Positions 7,973-17,656 are shown, numbered from the stretch's first letter. The stretch is DNA of 64,000 bases from CALDOK01 sp964481655 (GCA_964481655.1 CAYZVO010000014.1:8267-72266), one strand, 5' to 3'. The notes: generated by a model from the letters alone, not told the origin. Program-made: numbers and translations.

Positions 7973-10900
7973 ATGACCCCCAAGCTGCGTCTGGTGCTGG
8001 CGGCCTGTGTGCTGCTGGTGCTGTGCGTGGTGGCCAGCCGGCTGCGCTTCACCGACGATCTGGCCAGCCTGCTGCCGGCCGATGGCCCGTTACCGAGGGC
8101 GCTGGAGCACCTCGAGCGCTTCGAGGTAGCGGACACCATCATGGTCGAGGTGGACGGCACCGGCGCCGAGCGTAGCGAGCTGCTGGCGGCGGTGGACGCC
8201 CTGGGGGAGCGCCTCGACGCGGACCCCGCCATCCAGCGGGTGCGCTGGCGGGTGCGCGCGGCCGACGGTGTGGCCCTGCAGCAGGCCGCGGCGCCCCATG
8301 CGGTGGCCCTGGTGCCGCCGGAACTGCTGGCTGATCGGGTGAGCCCCGCGGGCATCCGCGCGGCGCTTCGAGGACAGCTGCTGCGGCTGGCTGGCCCGGG
8401 CGGCGGCCTGTTCGAGGCCCGCTTCCGCGAGGATCCGCTGGACCTGGGCGGGCTCGCCCTGCAGCAGCTGCGGGGGGTGGAGAGCCCCTTCGCGGTGCAA
8501 GTGGTCGCCAGCCACTTCCTGGACAGCTCGGGGGAGCGGGCGGTGCTGCTGGTGGAGCCGGTCGCCGGCACGATGGAGATGGGACCGGACGCGCCGCTGA
8601 TCCAGCAGCTCGAGGAACACCTGGCCAGCTGCGCGCTGCCCGCCCGCTACCTGGGCGGCCACCGCATCGCCGCCGAGTCGGCGCGCTCGGTGCGGGACGA
8701 CGTGCAGCGGGCGGCGGTGCTGGGGCTGGTGGCGATGCTGGGCCTGTTCCTGCTGGGCTTCCGCAGCCTGCGTCCGGTGGTCGGGGCCGCGGTGCCCATC
8801 GCGGTGGCCGTGGCGGCCACCCTCGCGGCCGGGGCCATCATCGGCCCGCTCCACGGCATCAGCCTCGGCTTCGCCGCGGCCCTGTTGGGGCTGGCGGTGG
8901 ACTACTGGATTCACCTGTACGTGGCGGCCCAGTCCCGCAACCCCGAGCCCGGGTTCGCACCACGCCTCGAGGCGGCCAGCGCCGCGCTCTCGGAGATCGG
9001 GCCCGCCCTGGTGATGGGCGCGGCCTCCACGGCCGGTGCCTTCGTGGTCCTGCTCTGCTCCCGCTACCCTGTCGTGCAGGGGCTGGGCGCCATGGGGCTG
9101 GCGGCGGCGATGGGGGCCCTGGCGGGCACCTGGCTGCTGGGCCCGCTGGTCTACGCCGCCCTGGGCGGCCGGCGCCTGCCGGGGCTGCGCCTGTCCGCCG
9201 CGCCGGTGTGGTTGCGGGTCGCGCTGGTGCTGGCGGTGCTGATGGGGATCGTGCTGGTGGGGCGCAGCAGCTTCGACGGTGATCCCCGCAACCTGCTGCC
9301 GCCGTCGGACGAGACCCAGGCCCTCGAGCGGGAGCTGACCACCCGCTATGGCGGCTTCGGGACCGGCGGCATGGTGGTCCTCGAAGGGGCCGAGCTGGGC
9401 GCTGTGCTCGACGCCGCCGATCGCGCCGAGGCCGCCCTGGGCGAGCTGGCCGGTGTGAGCACCGCGGGGCCCTCGGTGCTGCTCCCTGGTCCCGCTGCCC
9501 GGGCCGCGCGCGCCGCGACCCTCCCCAGCGTCGGAGCGCTGCAGGCCGAGATCGACGCGGCCGCGACGGAGCTGGGCTTCGCGCCCGCGGCCCTGGCGGG
9601 GGCGGCGGAGCGCCTGCTCGCGGCCCCGGGCGAGGCCCTCGGCCCGCAGACCTGGGCCGAGACCCCCCTGGCGGAGCTTGTCGGCCGGCACGTGCAGCCC
9701 ACCGACGCGGGCTGGTCGGTGATGATCTCCCTGGTCACCGACGACGACAGCCTCCTCGATCCCGTGCGCGCGACCCTGTCCGCCGCGGCCCCCGACGCCG
9801 AGCTGGTCGTGCCCTCGAGCTTCGCCAAGGACGGCATCCGGGAGATCCTCCGGGAGCTGACCCGGCTGGGCGGGCTGGCCCTGGCCTGGGTGTTGGTGCT
9901 GCTGGGGCTGCGCTACCGCCGGCCGCGCATGGTGCTGGCGGCGCTGGTGCCCTGCGGGGCAGCCCTGGTGCTGGCGGTGGCGGCCTTCGCCCTCATCGGG
10001 GTGCCCTGGAACGCGGTGAGCGCGGCCAGCATGGTGCTCATCCTGGGCCTGGGCCTGGACTACGGCGTCTTCATGGCCGAGGGGGAGCGCCGGGGCGCTG
10101 GCGACCACACCGGCTACGCGGTGACCCTGTCGGCCCTGACCACCCTCACCGGCTTCGGCATCCTGGTCGTGGCCCGCAGCCCGGCCCTGTTCGGGGTCGG
10201 GCTCGCGGTGCTGGTGGGCATGAGCGCGGCGGCCGCGTGTGCCCTGGCGGTGGTCCCCACCGTGGTCCGGGGCGATCCCTTGCTGCCCCCGCGCGTCGGT
10301 CGCTGGATCGCCAGGCTGGCTTGGCTGGGGCTGTTCGGTATGGGCCTCGATGTGGCAGTCAGCCAGCTGACCTTCCTCGCACCCCTCGATGGCCCCGTCC
10401 CCGGGCATGAGCTCGAGCAGGTCTCGCCCCTCGAGCAGCGCTTCGGGCCCCACCGTCTGCTGCGCAGCGAGGGGGTGCACACGGCCTACCTCGAGGGCGA
10501 CGCCTGGGAGCGGGGCTACGGTGCCGGGGTGCTCACCGCGCCCATGGACGAGCGCCTCGAGCAGGAGCTGCTCGAGACCTTCGAGCGTGCTGTGCCGAGC
10601 ACGCTGGGTCGCTTCGCCATCGTCCGGGGTGCCCTGTTGGGGCTGCCACGGCTCGACAGCTGGTTGCTGGACGAGCACCGACAGGAGATCGCCGGCTACG
10701 TCGCTGGCACCGGCGAACACCGGGACTGGCTCGCCCCCGGCTACACCCGCAAGGTCTACTACCACGCGGTCCACGACATCGGTCAGGCCCTGGTGGACAG
10801 CCCCCTGGTCCACGCCTGCACCGGCTTCATGGCCGGCCCAGGTCACACCGCGGACGGCCACTGGCTGCTGGCCCGCAACTTCGACTTCGACGGCGGCCGG

Positions 10901-11905
10901 CGCTTCGACCAGGACAAGCTCATCAGCGTCGTGCGGCCCAGCGACGGGCTCCCCTTCGTCTCGGTCTCCTTCGCCAGCTTCTCCGGCGTACTGTCCGGCA
11001 TGAACGCCGACGGCCTGGCCCTGGCCCTGCAGGCGGGTGCGTCCTCGCCGCCCACCGCCGCCGGGACCCCCATGGGCCTCATCGCCCGGGAGATCCTGCA
11101 GCACGCCTCATCCCTGGACGAGGCCGAGGCCATCTTGAGGCAGCGCCAGGCCTTCGTGGCCGAGAACATCCTGGTGGTCGACGGTGGGGCAGGGGAGGCC
11201 GCCCTGTTCGAGGTCACCGCCGATCGGGTGGAGCGGCTGCCCGTGGACGGCGCCATGGCCGTGTCCAACCACTTCCGAGCCGAGGCCTTCGCCGAGCACC
11301 CCGTGAACCTCGAGCGCATGGCCGAGGGCACCACCGTGCCCCGCCTGGCTCGCATGGAAGAACTGCTCGTGGCCCACAGGGGCACGCTGGACATGCCCAG
11401 CGCGGTGACCATCCTGCGGGATCGGGCTGCCCTGGGTGGTGAGCCCCTGCCCGTGGGTCACCGCCACGCCATCGACGCCGACATCGCCACCCACTCGGTG
11501 GTCTTCGACGCGACCACCCGCACCCTGTGGGTCTCCCGCAGCCCCAACACCGCGGGGGGCTACGTGGGCTACGCCCTCGACGATGCCCTGGCGGGCGAGC
11601 TCCAGCCCGTCGAGGTGGTCTCCGCCGGAGAGCCCGCCGTCACCCTGGGCGTCCACCGCGCCCGCACCCTGCTGCGCGAGGCCGAGACCGCCACCCCGGT
11701 CCAGGCCGAGACCCTCGCTCGCCAGGCCCTCGAGCTGATGCCCGACCACCCCCAGCCACTGCAGGCCCTGGCCCAGGCCCTCATCGACCAGGGCCGGCGT
11801 GACGAGGCCATGCCCCTCGCCCAGCAGGCCCTGGACACCCCCCCCGAGCACGGCCACCAGGTCCGCGCCCTCCGCGCGATGCTGGGGCTGGAGGTGGCGG
11901 AATGA
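7973..11905 (+). CDS. MMPL/RND-superfamily exporter fused to a C45-type acyltransferase/hydrolase and TPR-like tail
   Basis: 1310 residues. The first 780 or so have the MMPL layout: helix 1 (about 8-22), a periplasmic loop, a helix cluster (about 245-420), a second loop, and a second helix cluster (about 630-780). GLAVDYWIHLYVA and GLGLDYGVFMAEGE are the paired helix-4/helix-10 signatures with Asp and Tyr. From about residue 820 a different domain begins. Cys949 in VHACTGFMAG, then ARNFDFDGG and MNADGLALALQAG, match the C45 acyl-CoA:6-APA acyltransferase-like Ntn-hydrolases, with Cys949 as candidate nucleophile after self-cleavage. The last 70 residues resemble TPR helices. The stop overlaps the next ATG. 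Inferred role: export of the polyene lipid coupled to acyl transfer or removal at the periplasmic side. Confidence 0.8.
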   Translation: MTPKLRLVLAACVLLVLCVVASRLRFTDDLASLLPADGPLPRALEHLERFEVADTIMVEVDGTGAERSELLAAVDALGERLDADPAIQRVRWRVRAADGVALQQAAAPHAVALVPPELLADRVSPAGIRAALRGQLLRLAGPGGGLFEARFREDPLDLGGLALQQLRGVESPFAVQVVASHFLDSSGERAVLLVEPVAGTMEMGPDAPLIQQLEEHLASCALPARYLGGHRIAAESARSVRDDVQRAAVLGLVAMLGLFLLGFRSLRPVVGAAVPIAVAVAATLAAGAIIGPLHGISLGFAAALLGLAVDYWIHLYVAAQSRNPEPGFAPRLEAASAALSEIGPALVMGAASTAGAFVVLLCSRYPVVQGLGAMGLAAAMGALAGTWLLGPLVYAALGGRRLPGLRLSAAPVWLRVALVLAVLMGIVLVGRSSFDGDPRNLLPPSDETQALERELTTRYGGFGTGGMVVLEGAELGAVLDAADRAEAALGELAGVSTAGPSVLLPGPAARAARAATLPSVGALQAEIDAAATELGFAPAALAGAAERLLAAPGEALGPQTWAETPLAELVGRHVQPTDAGWSVMISLVTDDDSLLDPVRATLSAAAPDAELVVPSSFAKDGIREILRELTRLGGLALAWVLVLLGLRYRRPRMVLAALVPCGAALVLAVAAFALIGVPWNAVSAASMVLILGLGLDYGVFMAEGERRGAGDHTGYAVTLSALTTLTGFGILVVARSPALFGVGLAVLVGMSAAAACALAVVPTVVRGDPLLPPRVGRWIARLAWLGLFGMGLDVAVSQLTFLAPLDGPVPGHELEQVSPLEQRFGPHRLLRSEGVHTAYLEGDAWERGYGAGVLTAPMDERLEQELLETFERAVPSTLGRFAIVRGALLGLPRLDSWLLDEHRQEIAGYVAGTGEHRDWLAPGYTRKVYYHAVHDIGQALVDSPLVHACTGFMAGPGHTADGHWLLARNFDFDGGRRFDQDKLISVVRPSDGLPFVSVSFASFSGVLSGMNADGLALALQAGASSPPTAAGTPMGLIAREILQHASSLDEAEAILRQRQAFVAENILVVDGGAGEAALFEVTADRVERLPVDGAMAVSNHFRAEAFAEHPVNLERMAEGTTVPRLARMEELLVAHRGTLDMPSAVTILRDRAALGGEPLPVGHRHAIDADIATHSVVFDATTRTLWVSRSPNTAGGYVGYALDDALAGELQPVEVVSAGEPAVTLGVHRARTLLREAETATPVQAETLARQALELMPDHPQPLQALAQALIDQGRRDEAMPLAQQALDTPPEHGHQVRALRAMLGLEVAE

Positions 11906-12405
11906 TCGCCCTGCTGCTCGCCCTGCTCGCCTGCGCCCCCAAGCACACCCTCGAGGTTCGTGACACCCGCCAGGAGGTGGTGTGCCAGTTCGCCATCGCC
12001 GCTCACGGGCACGCCTTCGCCGGGATGATGGCGGGGGTGATCGAGGACGGTGGGGTCGAGGTGGCGGCGCTGACCCCTGCGGGCACCGAGCTGTTCCGGG
12101 TGTCGCGGTGGGGGGATCAGGTCGAGGTGAGCGCGCCGGATCCCGACTGGGAGCCCTGGCTGTCGCGGCTGCCCTTCGATCGGGATCTGCCCCTGGTGCT
12201 GCAGTGGGACTGCCCCCACGGGCGCTGCGCGGTCGAGGGCGGCGTCCTGCGCCAGGCCCCCACCGACGACGGCGGCGTGGAGCGCCGCTGGCGCGGCCCC
12301 GGTGGCCCGGCCACCGCCGTCATCCATCCCGGCAAGGCCGTCGTCAGCGATCCGCGTCGAGGCTACACCGTGACCTTGGCAGGAGAGGCGATCCATGTCC
12401 CCTGA
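11902..12405 (+). CDS. Small lipoprotein of the aryl-polyene locus (possibly DUF3261-like)
   Basis: 167 residues with a minimal lipoprotein signal (MIALLLALLAC, Cys11). The mature part is a beta-rich small domain with VEVAALTPAGTELFRVSRWG and LPLVLQWDCPHGRCAVEGG. It starts inside the exporter's stop (ATGA) and its end overlaps the next start by 11 bp, so it is embedded in a tight operon. Small lipoproteins annotated DUF3261 often sit at this position in aryl polyene clusters, between exporter and acyltransferase. The position and the size agree, but I cannot confirm the family from sequence alone. Confidence 0.6.
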   Translation: MIALLLALLACAPKHTLEVRDTRQEVVCQFAIAAHGHAFAGMMAGVIEDGGVEVAALTPAGTELFRVSRWGDQVEVSAPDPDWEPWLSRLPFDRDLPLVLQWDCPHGRCAVEGGVLRQAPTDDGGVERRWRGPGGPATAVIHPGKAVVSDPRRGYTVTLAGEAIHVP

Positions 12406-14236
12406 GCGCCCCCCGCGCCGCCGCGCCTGGCCCGGCTGGGACGGCGCCCTGCTGCTGGCCGTCTGCGCCGCCGCCGTGGCCATCTGGCTGTGGCGCGGCC
12501 AGCTGGGGGGCGACGGGCGGCTGCTGCTGCTGCTGGGGCTGAACGCCGGCTGGCTGCTGATCACCGGCGTCACCCGCCGCTTCGGCCGGGTGCGCCTGCC
12601 GCCGCGGCCGGCCAACGCCCCGGCGTTCTCGCCGGTGGTCGTCGTCCCCTCCAAGGACAACGTCGACACCATCGCCGAGGTGGCCACCGCCTGCACCGCC
12701 CACGGTGTGCCTGTGCTGGTGGTGGACGACGGCTGCGTGGACGGCACCGGCGACGCAGCCCGGGCCGTGCCCGGCGTCACCGTGCTGGTGCACCCCCACA
12801 ACATGGGCAAGGGCGCGGCCCTGAACACCGCCTTCCACCACGCCTGGAACGCCGGCCACACCCACGCCATCTGCCTGGACGCCGACGGCCAGCACGACGC
12901 CGCGGACATCCCCGCCTTCGTCGAGCGCTGCCGCACCGACCCATGGGCCATCCACGCCGGCGTGCGCGACATGAGCACGGCCCCGGGCCGCAGCCAGTTC
13001 GGCATGAACTTCTCCAACTGGTGGACCTGGGCCGAGACCGGCCACCGCCTGGGGGACACCCAGTGCGGCTTCCGGGCCTACCCGCTGGAGCCCGTGCTCT
13101 CCCTGGGGCTGGGCGACGGCCGCTACGAGTGGGAGGTCGAGGTCCTGGTGCGCTCCCTGTGGCAGGGCGTGGCCGTGCGCGACATCCCCTGCCGCGTGTT
13201 CTACCCCCCCGAGGAAGAGCGGGTCAGCTCGTTCCGGCCGTTCTGGGACAACGTCCGCATCAGCCTGCTCAACACCCGCCTGGTCACCCTGCGCATCCTC
13301 TGGCCCCCCACCTGGATCAACCGCGTCCCGCCCCCCGGCGGCACCTGGCGCGGGCAGCACCTGGGCACCCTGTGGGGCTGGAGCTTCTTCATCGCCATGA
13401 TCCGCGTCTTCGGGCGGGGCCCGACCCACGCGGCGATGGTGGTCATGTCGGCCTTCTACCTGCTCTTCGCCAAGCCCCACCGCGACGGCGTGCTCGCGTA
13501 TCTGCGCCGGGCCCAGGCCGCGGGCCTGCCGGTGAAGGCGGGCTGGATGGACGCCTGGCGCATCTTCCACGCCTTCGCCTGCTCCATCGTGGATCGCTTC
13601 GTGCTGCTGGTGCGGGGCCCCGACGCCTTCCGCATCGTCCACGAGGACACCGCCACCGCCAAGACCACCCTCGAGAGCAGCGGCGCCATCTTCCTCACCG
13701 CCCACATGGGCAACCCGGATCTGGGCGCCACCGCCCTGCAGACCGTGGAGTACCAGCGGCCGGTCAACGTGCTGCAGTACACCGCCGGCGACGACCCCTA
13801 CATGATCCTGTTGAAGCGCTACCTGCCCGAGGGCCAGGCCCCGAAGGTCATCTCCCTGAACGCCGGCGAGGATCTCGCCAGCCTCGAGGTCATCCGGGCC
13901 CTGCGCCGGGGCGAGATCGTGGCCATCAAGGGCGATCGCGTGGTGGACGAGCGCACCGTCGAGGTGGAGCTGCTGGGGGCCACCGTCGAGCTCCCCACGG
14001 GCCCCTTCCTGCTGGCGGCCCTGGCCAAGGCGCCCCTGTTCGTGCTTGGCTGCTTCCACGAGGGCGGGGGAGCGTATCGGGTGATCGCCGGCGAGCCCTG
14101 GGAGCTGAGGTTCACGTCGCGCAAGGAGCGGCAGGCGGACCTGCAGCGCTGGACCCAGCGCTTCGCGACCCAGCTGGAGGTGTGGGCGAAGCGCTACCCA
14201 CATCAGTGGTACAACTTTCATGATCCGTGGGTGTGA
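12395..14236 (+). CDS. Bifunctional family-2 glycosyltransferase / LpxL-type acyltransferase fusion
   Basis: 613 residues. Two N-terminal hydrophobic segments (about 17-60) precede a GT-A domain: VVVPSKDNVDTI, VVDDGCVDGTGD (about residue 110), HNMGKGAALNTAF and the DADGQHD metal motif (about 162-168). A second half from about residue 390 has the lysophospholipid acyltransferase HX4D motif HMGNPD (about residue 437) and a KGDRVVDERTVEVELLG segment as in HtrB/LpxL proteins. This GT2-acyltransferase fusion is characteristic of aryl polyene clusters, where it is thought to build the lipid anchor to which the polyene is attached. It ends 4 bp from the convergent signal peptidase gene. Confidence 0.85.
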   Translation: MSPERPPRRRAWPGWDGALLLAVCAAAVAIWLWRGQLGGDGRLLLLLGLNAGWLLITGVTRRFGRVRLPPRPANAPAFSPVVVVPSKDNVDTIAEVATACTAHGVPVLVVDDGCVDGTGDAARAVPGVTVLVHPHNMGKGAALNTAFHHAWNAGHTHAICLDADGQHDAADIPAFVERCRTDPWAIHAGVRDMSTAPGRSQFGMNFSNWWTWAETGHRLGDTQCGFRAYPLEPVLSLGLGDGRYEWEVEVLVRSLWQGVAVRDIPCRVFYPPEEERVSSFRPFWDNVRISLLNTRLVTLRILWPPTWINRVPPPGGTWRGQHLGTLWGWSFFIAMIRVFGRGPTHAAMVVMSAFYLLFAKPHRDGVLAYLRRAQAAGLPVKAGWMDAWRIFHAFACSIVDRFVLLVRGPDAFRIVHEDTATAKTTLESSGAIFLTAHMGNPDLGATALQTVEYQRPVNVLQYTAGDDPYMILLKRYLPEGQAPKVISLNAGEDLASLEVIRALRRGEIVAIKGDRVVDERTVEVELLGATVELPTGPFLLAALAKAPLFVLGCFHEGGGAYRVIAGEPWELRFTSRKERQADLQRWTQRFATQLEVWAKRYPHQWYNFHDPWV

Positions 14237-14239
14237 CCC

Positions 14240-14866
14240 TCACCCCCCACAGGGATCGAAGCGCCACATCAGCCACCGCTGGCGGGCCTTCAGGTGGTCG
14301 GCGGGCACATAGCCCCAGACCCTGGAGTCGGAGCTGTTGTCGCGGTTGTCGCCGAGCACGAAGTAGCTGTCCGGTGGCACGGTCTCGGGGCCCCAGTGGG
14401 CCAGCCTCGAACCGACCCTCGGGTTCAGCAGGATGGGCCAGCTCCGCTCACCATCGCCTTCCTGGTACTGCGTGGAGCGATTGCCGCGGCAGCTGGCGTC
14501 GGTCCAGTCGACCTCATCGACCCGGGTGCGCTCGAGCGGCTCACCGTCGATGTAGACCCGGTTGTTCGCCACCTCGACCAGCTCCCCGGGTAGCCCGATC
14601 ACGCGCTTGATGTAGTCCACATCGCGGTCCGCCGGGAACTCGAAGATCAGCACGTCCCCCCGCTCGACCTCGCCCAGGCGGCGGTCGCCCACCAGGTGCT
14701 GCCCGACCTGCAGCGTCGGCAGCATGCTCGCGGCGGGGATGCGGTACGGCTGGAACACGAAGACGCGCAGCGCGACCAGGATGGCGATCCCGAGGAAGCC
14801 CAGGACTCCGCCGGCGAGGAAGAGGACGAACACCCGTGTGGGTGGGGTTCTGGTCCGGCGCATCAT
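14240..14866 (-). CDS. lepB: Signal peptidase I
   Basis: 208 residues using ATG at 14866, which overlaps the upstream stop (ATGATG). One membrane segment (about 12-36) is followed by box B with catalytic Ser47 (AASMLPTL). Box D has catalytic Lys87 (DYIKRVIGLPGE) and box E is GDNRDNSSDSR. The order and spacing are those of type I signal peptidases that remove N-terminal signals from exported proteins at the inner membrane. A longer start would read into the upstream gene and lacks support. It is coupled to a metalloprotease gene. A housekeeping role is likely, although a dedicated role for exported products of this locus is possible. Confidence 0.9.
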   Translation of the reverse strand: MMRRTRTPPTRVFVLFLAGGVLGFLGIAILVALRVFVFQPYRIPAASMLPTLQVGQHLVGDRRLGEVERGDVLIFEFPADRDVDYIKRVIGLPGELVEVANNRVYIDGEPLERTRVDEVDWTDASCRGNRSTQYQEGDGERSWPILLNPRVGSRLAHWGPETVPPDSYFVLGDNRDNSSDSRVWGYVPADHLKARQRWLMWRFDPCGG

Positions 14867-15789
14867 CCCTCCCGCGGCCTCGTCCACCACGCCACCGCAC
14901 ATCCCACCACAGCCCCGATCACGGTCCCCACGCCGCACACCGACGAGCCCACCACCGACCCCACGAACATCCCGGCGAGCAGCCGCCCCTTCTGGGTCTT
15001 CATGGAGAACAGCTGCTCGGCCCTGCGGATCTCCCCCTTCCACTGAGCGCTCATGCTCAGGCCATCCACCCCTCGCTCCGCCAGCGCGTCGATGCGCTTC
15101 TGGGCGTAGACGTGGCCCAGCACGTGCCCCAGCACCACGAAGGGCAGGGCGATGCTGCGGATCACCTGGTTGGGCAGCAGGTAGGCCAGGAAACCCAGCA
15201 CGTAGGTGGAGTAGGCGGGGAAGAGGATGCGGTAGGCCCGCAGCTCTTCCTCGTGGTCGCCCACGTGGTCGAGGTACTCGACCGCGTAGAGCGAGGCCAG
15301 GTACTCCTGGTACAGGGCCACGCCGGGGACCAGGCGCAGCAGCGAGTACAGCCCGGGGAACTGCCGGCGGCGGAAGTCCAGCAGGTGCCCCATCTCGTGC
15401 AGGGCGATGCCGCGGTGGTTCGAGAACAGGTTCACGGTGTCGGCGAAGGGGTTGTAGTGGTCCCCGCCGAACAGCCGGTTGACCATCAGCACGTAGCCGA
15501 TCCAGCCCAGCAGCCCGAACGTGAGCCGCAGCAGGATGTTGACCCGCCCGTTGGTGAGCACGCGACCGAGTTCGTCCAGCGGGGCGTACTCGTTGAGGCG
15601 GACGTGCCCACCCTCGATGTCGTGGTGATCGGCGAAGGCGAGCACCGAGCGCTCGAGCTCCTCGTCGATGTAGTGGCTGTCCAGGTCCGCGTTGAGGAAC
15701 AGCAGCTTGTTGGTCAGCGACAGGAAGTTGCCAGTGGTGTCCACCAGCGGGATCGGAGCGCCGCGGGAGATGGTGAGGGTGGTGGGCAT
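14863..15789 (-). CDS. HExxH membrane metalloprotease-like protein
   Basis: 308 residues from ATG at 15789. The central motif IALHEMGHLLDF is a zincin HExxH site flanked by hydrophobic segments (ILLRLTFGLLGWIGYVLMV before it, several after it). The C-terminus has a glycine-rich double-helix segment (GMFVGSVVGSSVCGVG) ending in a basic tail. A third zinc ligand cannot be fixed, but the YQEYLASLYAVEYLDH segment supplies conserved-looking Glu/His. The gene follows the PilZ gene by 8 bp and its stop overlaps the signal peptidase start, suggesting a three-gene operon (PilZ - protease - lepB). It is probably membrane proteolysis. The substrate is unknown. Confidence 0.6.
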   Translation of the reverse strand: MPTTLTISRGAPIPLVDTTGNFLSLTNKLLFLNADLDSHYIDEELERSVLAFADHHDIEGGHVRLNEYAPLDELGRVLTNGRVNILLRLTFGLLGWIGYVLMVNRLFGGDHYNPFADTVNLFSNHRGIALHEMGHLLDFRRRQFPGLYSLLRLVPGVALYQEYLASLYAVEYLDHVGDHEEELRAYRILFPAYSTYVLGFLAYLLPNQVIRSIALPFVVLGHVLGHVYAQKRIDALAERGVDGLSMSAQWKGEIRRAEQLFSMKTQKGRLLAGMFVGSVVGSSVCGVGTVIGAVVGCAVAWWTRPREG

Positions 15790-15797
15790 GGGCCGGA

Positions 15798-17195
15798 CTA
15801 GCGCTTGATCCGCGACCGCCGCTGCAGCTGGATGCGCTCCTGGCGCACGACCTCTTGCTGGATGCGGTCCCGGGCCCGCTGGCTCAGGCCCAGCATGTGG
15901 CAGCCGTACTGCCGGGACAGCTCGGTACCCGGCATGGGCAGGACGTGTACGCACTCCGCCTGGATGTTCATGGTCTCCCCGTCGGCGCCCAGGGGGAGCT
16001 GGAAGGAGAAGCGGGCGCGGTCGTCCACGTCGGTGGGGCCCACCAGGGCGCAGCCGATGTTCGACAGGTCCGCCATGCGGAACAGGGTGGAGACCGGCGG
16101 CTCCCAGCCCCCGTCGGCGGAGGGGCGCTCGACCTTGACATGGATGGGGATGTTCACCTCGACGCGGAACGCTCGCCGTCGGTTCACGAAGCGGATGTCG
16201 GTGGTCGGGGTGAGGGTGATGAGGGCGTGGGTGGGCTTGAAGGGGCCGTCCTCGATCTCCGCCACGCCGCCGACCTCGGCCTCGAAGCGGAACAGGCCCG
16301 CGCGCTTGATCACCTCGATCACGCACAGCTCCCCGCGGTCCAGATCCGGGGCGTCCTGGCGACGCACCCGCGCCTCGAGGTGTTGGCCGCGGGCCTCGAG
16401 CATCAGGTCCTCGAGGACCAGGTCGGTGCTCTTGGTGCGCATCACCCGGACCATGGGCGCGGTGCCCTCGAGGCGGCGCAGGCTCTGGCCGCCGCGGACC
16501 TGGCTGTCCTTGGTCGAGTGGATGGGCGCGTCGCAGAAGCTCCAGAACTCACGGGTGAAGGTGGCGCCGCCGTAGGGGTCGAAGCGCAGGTACTCACCGT
16601 CGGCCACGAACCACAGCTGGCCCGAGGTCACGTCGCTCTCCTGGACCCGCTCGATGAGCTTGGGCCGGTAGATGCGGGTCTTCGCGGGCTTGGGCCCGCT
16701 GGTGTTGGGCAGGAAGAGGATGCGGGTGGTGGTCAGGGCCAGCCAGCCGCAGCGCACGTGGCTGTCCCCGGCCCAGGCCAGGGCCCACTCGCACAGCAGC
16801 AGCCGCTCGCCCGGGGCCAGGGCCTCGGACCAGCGCTCCAGGAAGCCGGCGACGGCCTCGGGATCCACCTTGCCGAAGCGGGGGTCCAGCCAGGGCGGGG
16901 TGGGGTGCAGCTGCACCAGCAGGGCGCAGAGATCCTGGAAGCGGGCCGGGGCCTTGTCGAGCTTGAACGCGCTCTCGCCGCCCTCGAAGCCCAGGGCCAG
17001 CTGTCGGCGTCCACGGCTGCGCAGCTCCAACCACTCGAGGCGGTCCAGGGTCAGCTCGTGGCCCTTGACGCCGCCGGAGGTCGAGAAGATCACCCGGTCG
17101 CTGTAGAGGGACAGGTGGCCTCGCTTGCCCAGCAACCCCGACTTGAGGGTGCAAGGGTTGCGCGCGATCAGCTGCTCGGGGATGGGGTCGGTCAT
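15798..17195 (-). CDS. PilZ-domain protein with N-terminal GRAM/PH-like region
   Basis: 465 residues. The N-terminal 100 or so residues (GKRGHLSLYSDRVIFST, ELTLDRLEWLELRSRG) look like a GRAM/PH-like beta sandwich, and a second similar unit follows (LALTTTRILFLPN). The C-terminal 130 residues carry the PilZ signature: RRRAFRVE around residues 337-343, and about 40 residues later DLSNIGCALVG, the (D/N)xSxxG part. These two elements bind cyclic di-GMP. A GGDEF enzyme is present at 42768-44315. The basic C-terminus (QLQRRSRIKR) is notable. It is probably an effector linking c-di-GMP to envelope or surface functions. It stands first in a PilZ-protease-lepB run. Confidence 0.75.
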   Translation of the reverse strand: MTDPIPEQLIARNPCTLKSGLLGKRGHLSLYSDRVIFSTSGGVKGHELTLDRLEWLELRSRGRRQLALGFEGGESAFKLDKAPARFQDLCALLVQLHPTPPWLDPRFGKVDPEAVAGFLERWSEALAPGERLLLCEWALAWAGDSHVRCGWLALTTTRILFLPNTSGPKPAKTRIYRPKLIERVQESDVTSGQLWFVADGEYLRFDPYGGATFTREFWSFCDAPIHSTKDSQVRGGQSLRRLEGTAPMVRVMRTKSTDLVLEDLMLEARGQHLEARVRRQDAPDLDRGELCVIEVIKRAGLFRFEAEVGGVAEIEDGPFKPTHALITLTPTTDIRFVNRRRAFRVEVNIPIHVKVERPSADGGWEPPVSTLFRMADLSNIGCALVGPTDVDDRARFSFQLPLGADGETMNIQAECVHVLPMPGTELSRQYGCHMLGLSQRARDRIQQEVVRQERIQLQRRSRIKR

Positions 17196-17304
17196 CGGTC
17201 TCTCCGCGCGGACGTGCGCATGGCATGCGCATCATGCCAGACACATCCCTCTCATCGGACCCAAAGGCCCGATCTGAAGCGTCGTGTCGCGGAGGACCGG
17301 CGCG

Positions 17305-17592
17305 CTACTTGGCGGGGGCGGCGGCGCGCGCGGCCTGGATCTGCTCGCTGGAGCCGAAGTGGCGGCGGACGTAGTCGTGGATGTCGCCGACGGTCTTCAT
17401 CTCGACGACCACCTTGCCGTCGATGCGGAAGTCGAACGCCTTCTCGAGGGCGACCACCAGGTCCACGCCGTCCAGGCTGTCCAGGTCGAGGTCTTCGCGC
17501 AGCCGGGCGTCGGGGACGACGGCCTCGGCCTCGAGCTCGAACTCTTCGATGAGGATCTCGTCGATCTTGCTGATGATCGCTTCGGGGGACAT
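17305..17592 (-). CDS. Acyl carrier protein of the polyene locus (ACP 1)
   Basis: 95 residues. The phosphopantetheine site is Ser39 in LDLDSLDGVDLV, on a four-helix acidic scaffold (MSPEAIISKIDEIL, LREDLD, VALEKAFDFRI). An Ala-rich tail (AARAAAPAK) extends past the fold. It is the last gene of the minus-strand KS-FabG run and is distinct from the second ACP at 23485. Two ACPs are usual in aryl polyene clusters, one loaded with the aryl starter and one used for extension. Which is which cannot be told here. No phosphopantetheinyl transferase was seen in the window. Confidence 0.9.
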   Translation of the reverse strand: MSPEAIISKIDEILIEEFELEAEAVVPDARLREDLDLDSLDGVDLVVALEKAFDFRIDGKVVVEMKTVGDIHDYVRRHFGSSEQIQAARAAAPAK

Positions 17593-17656
17593 CGGAAACC
17601 TCTCGAGATGCGGCGCGGATGGGACGCATGGCCGCGCTGTCTATTCGGATCGTGCA

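Noticed and set aside
8090..11104. 1004-codon minus-strand frame under the MMPL-C45 gene
   Set aside because: Gln/His/Gly-rich antisense shadow with no recognisable domain.
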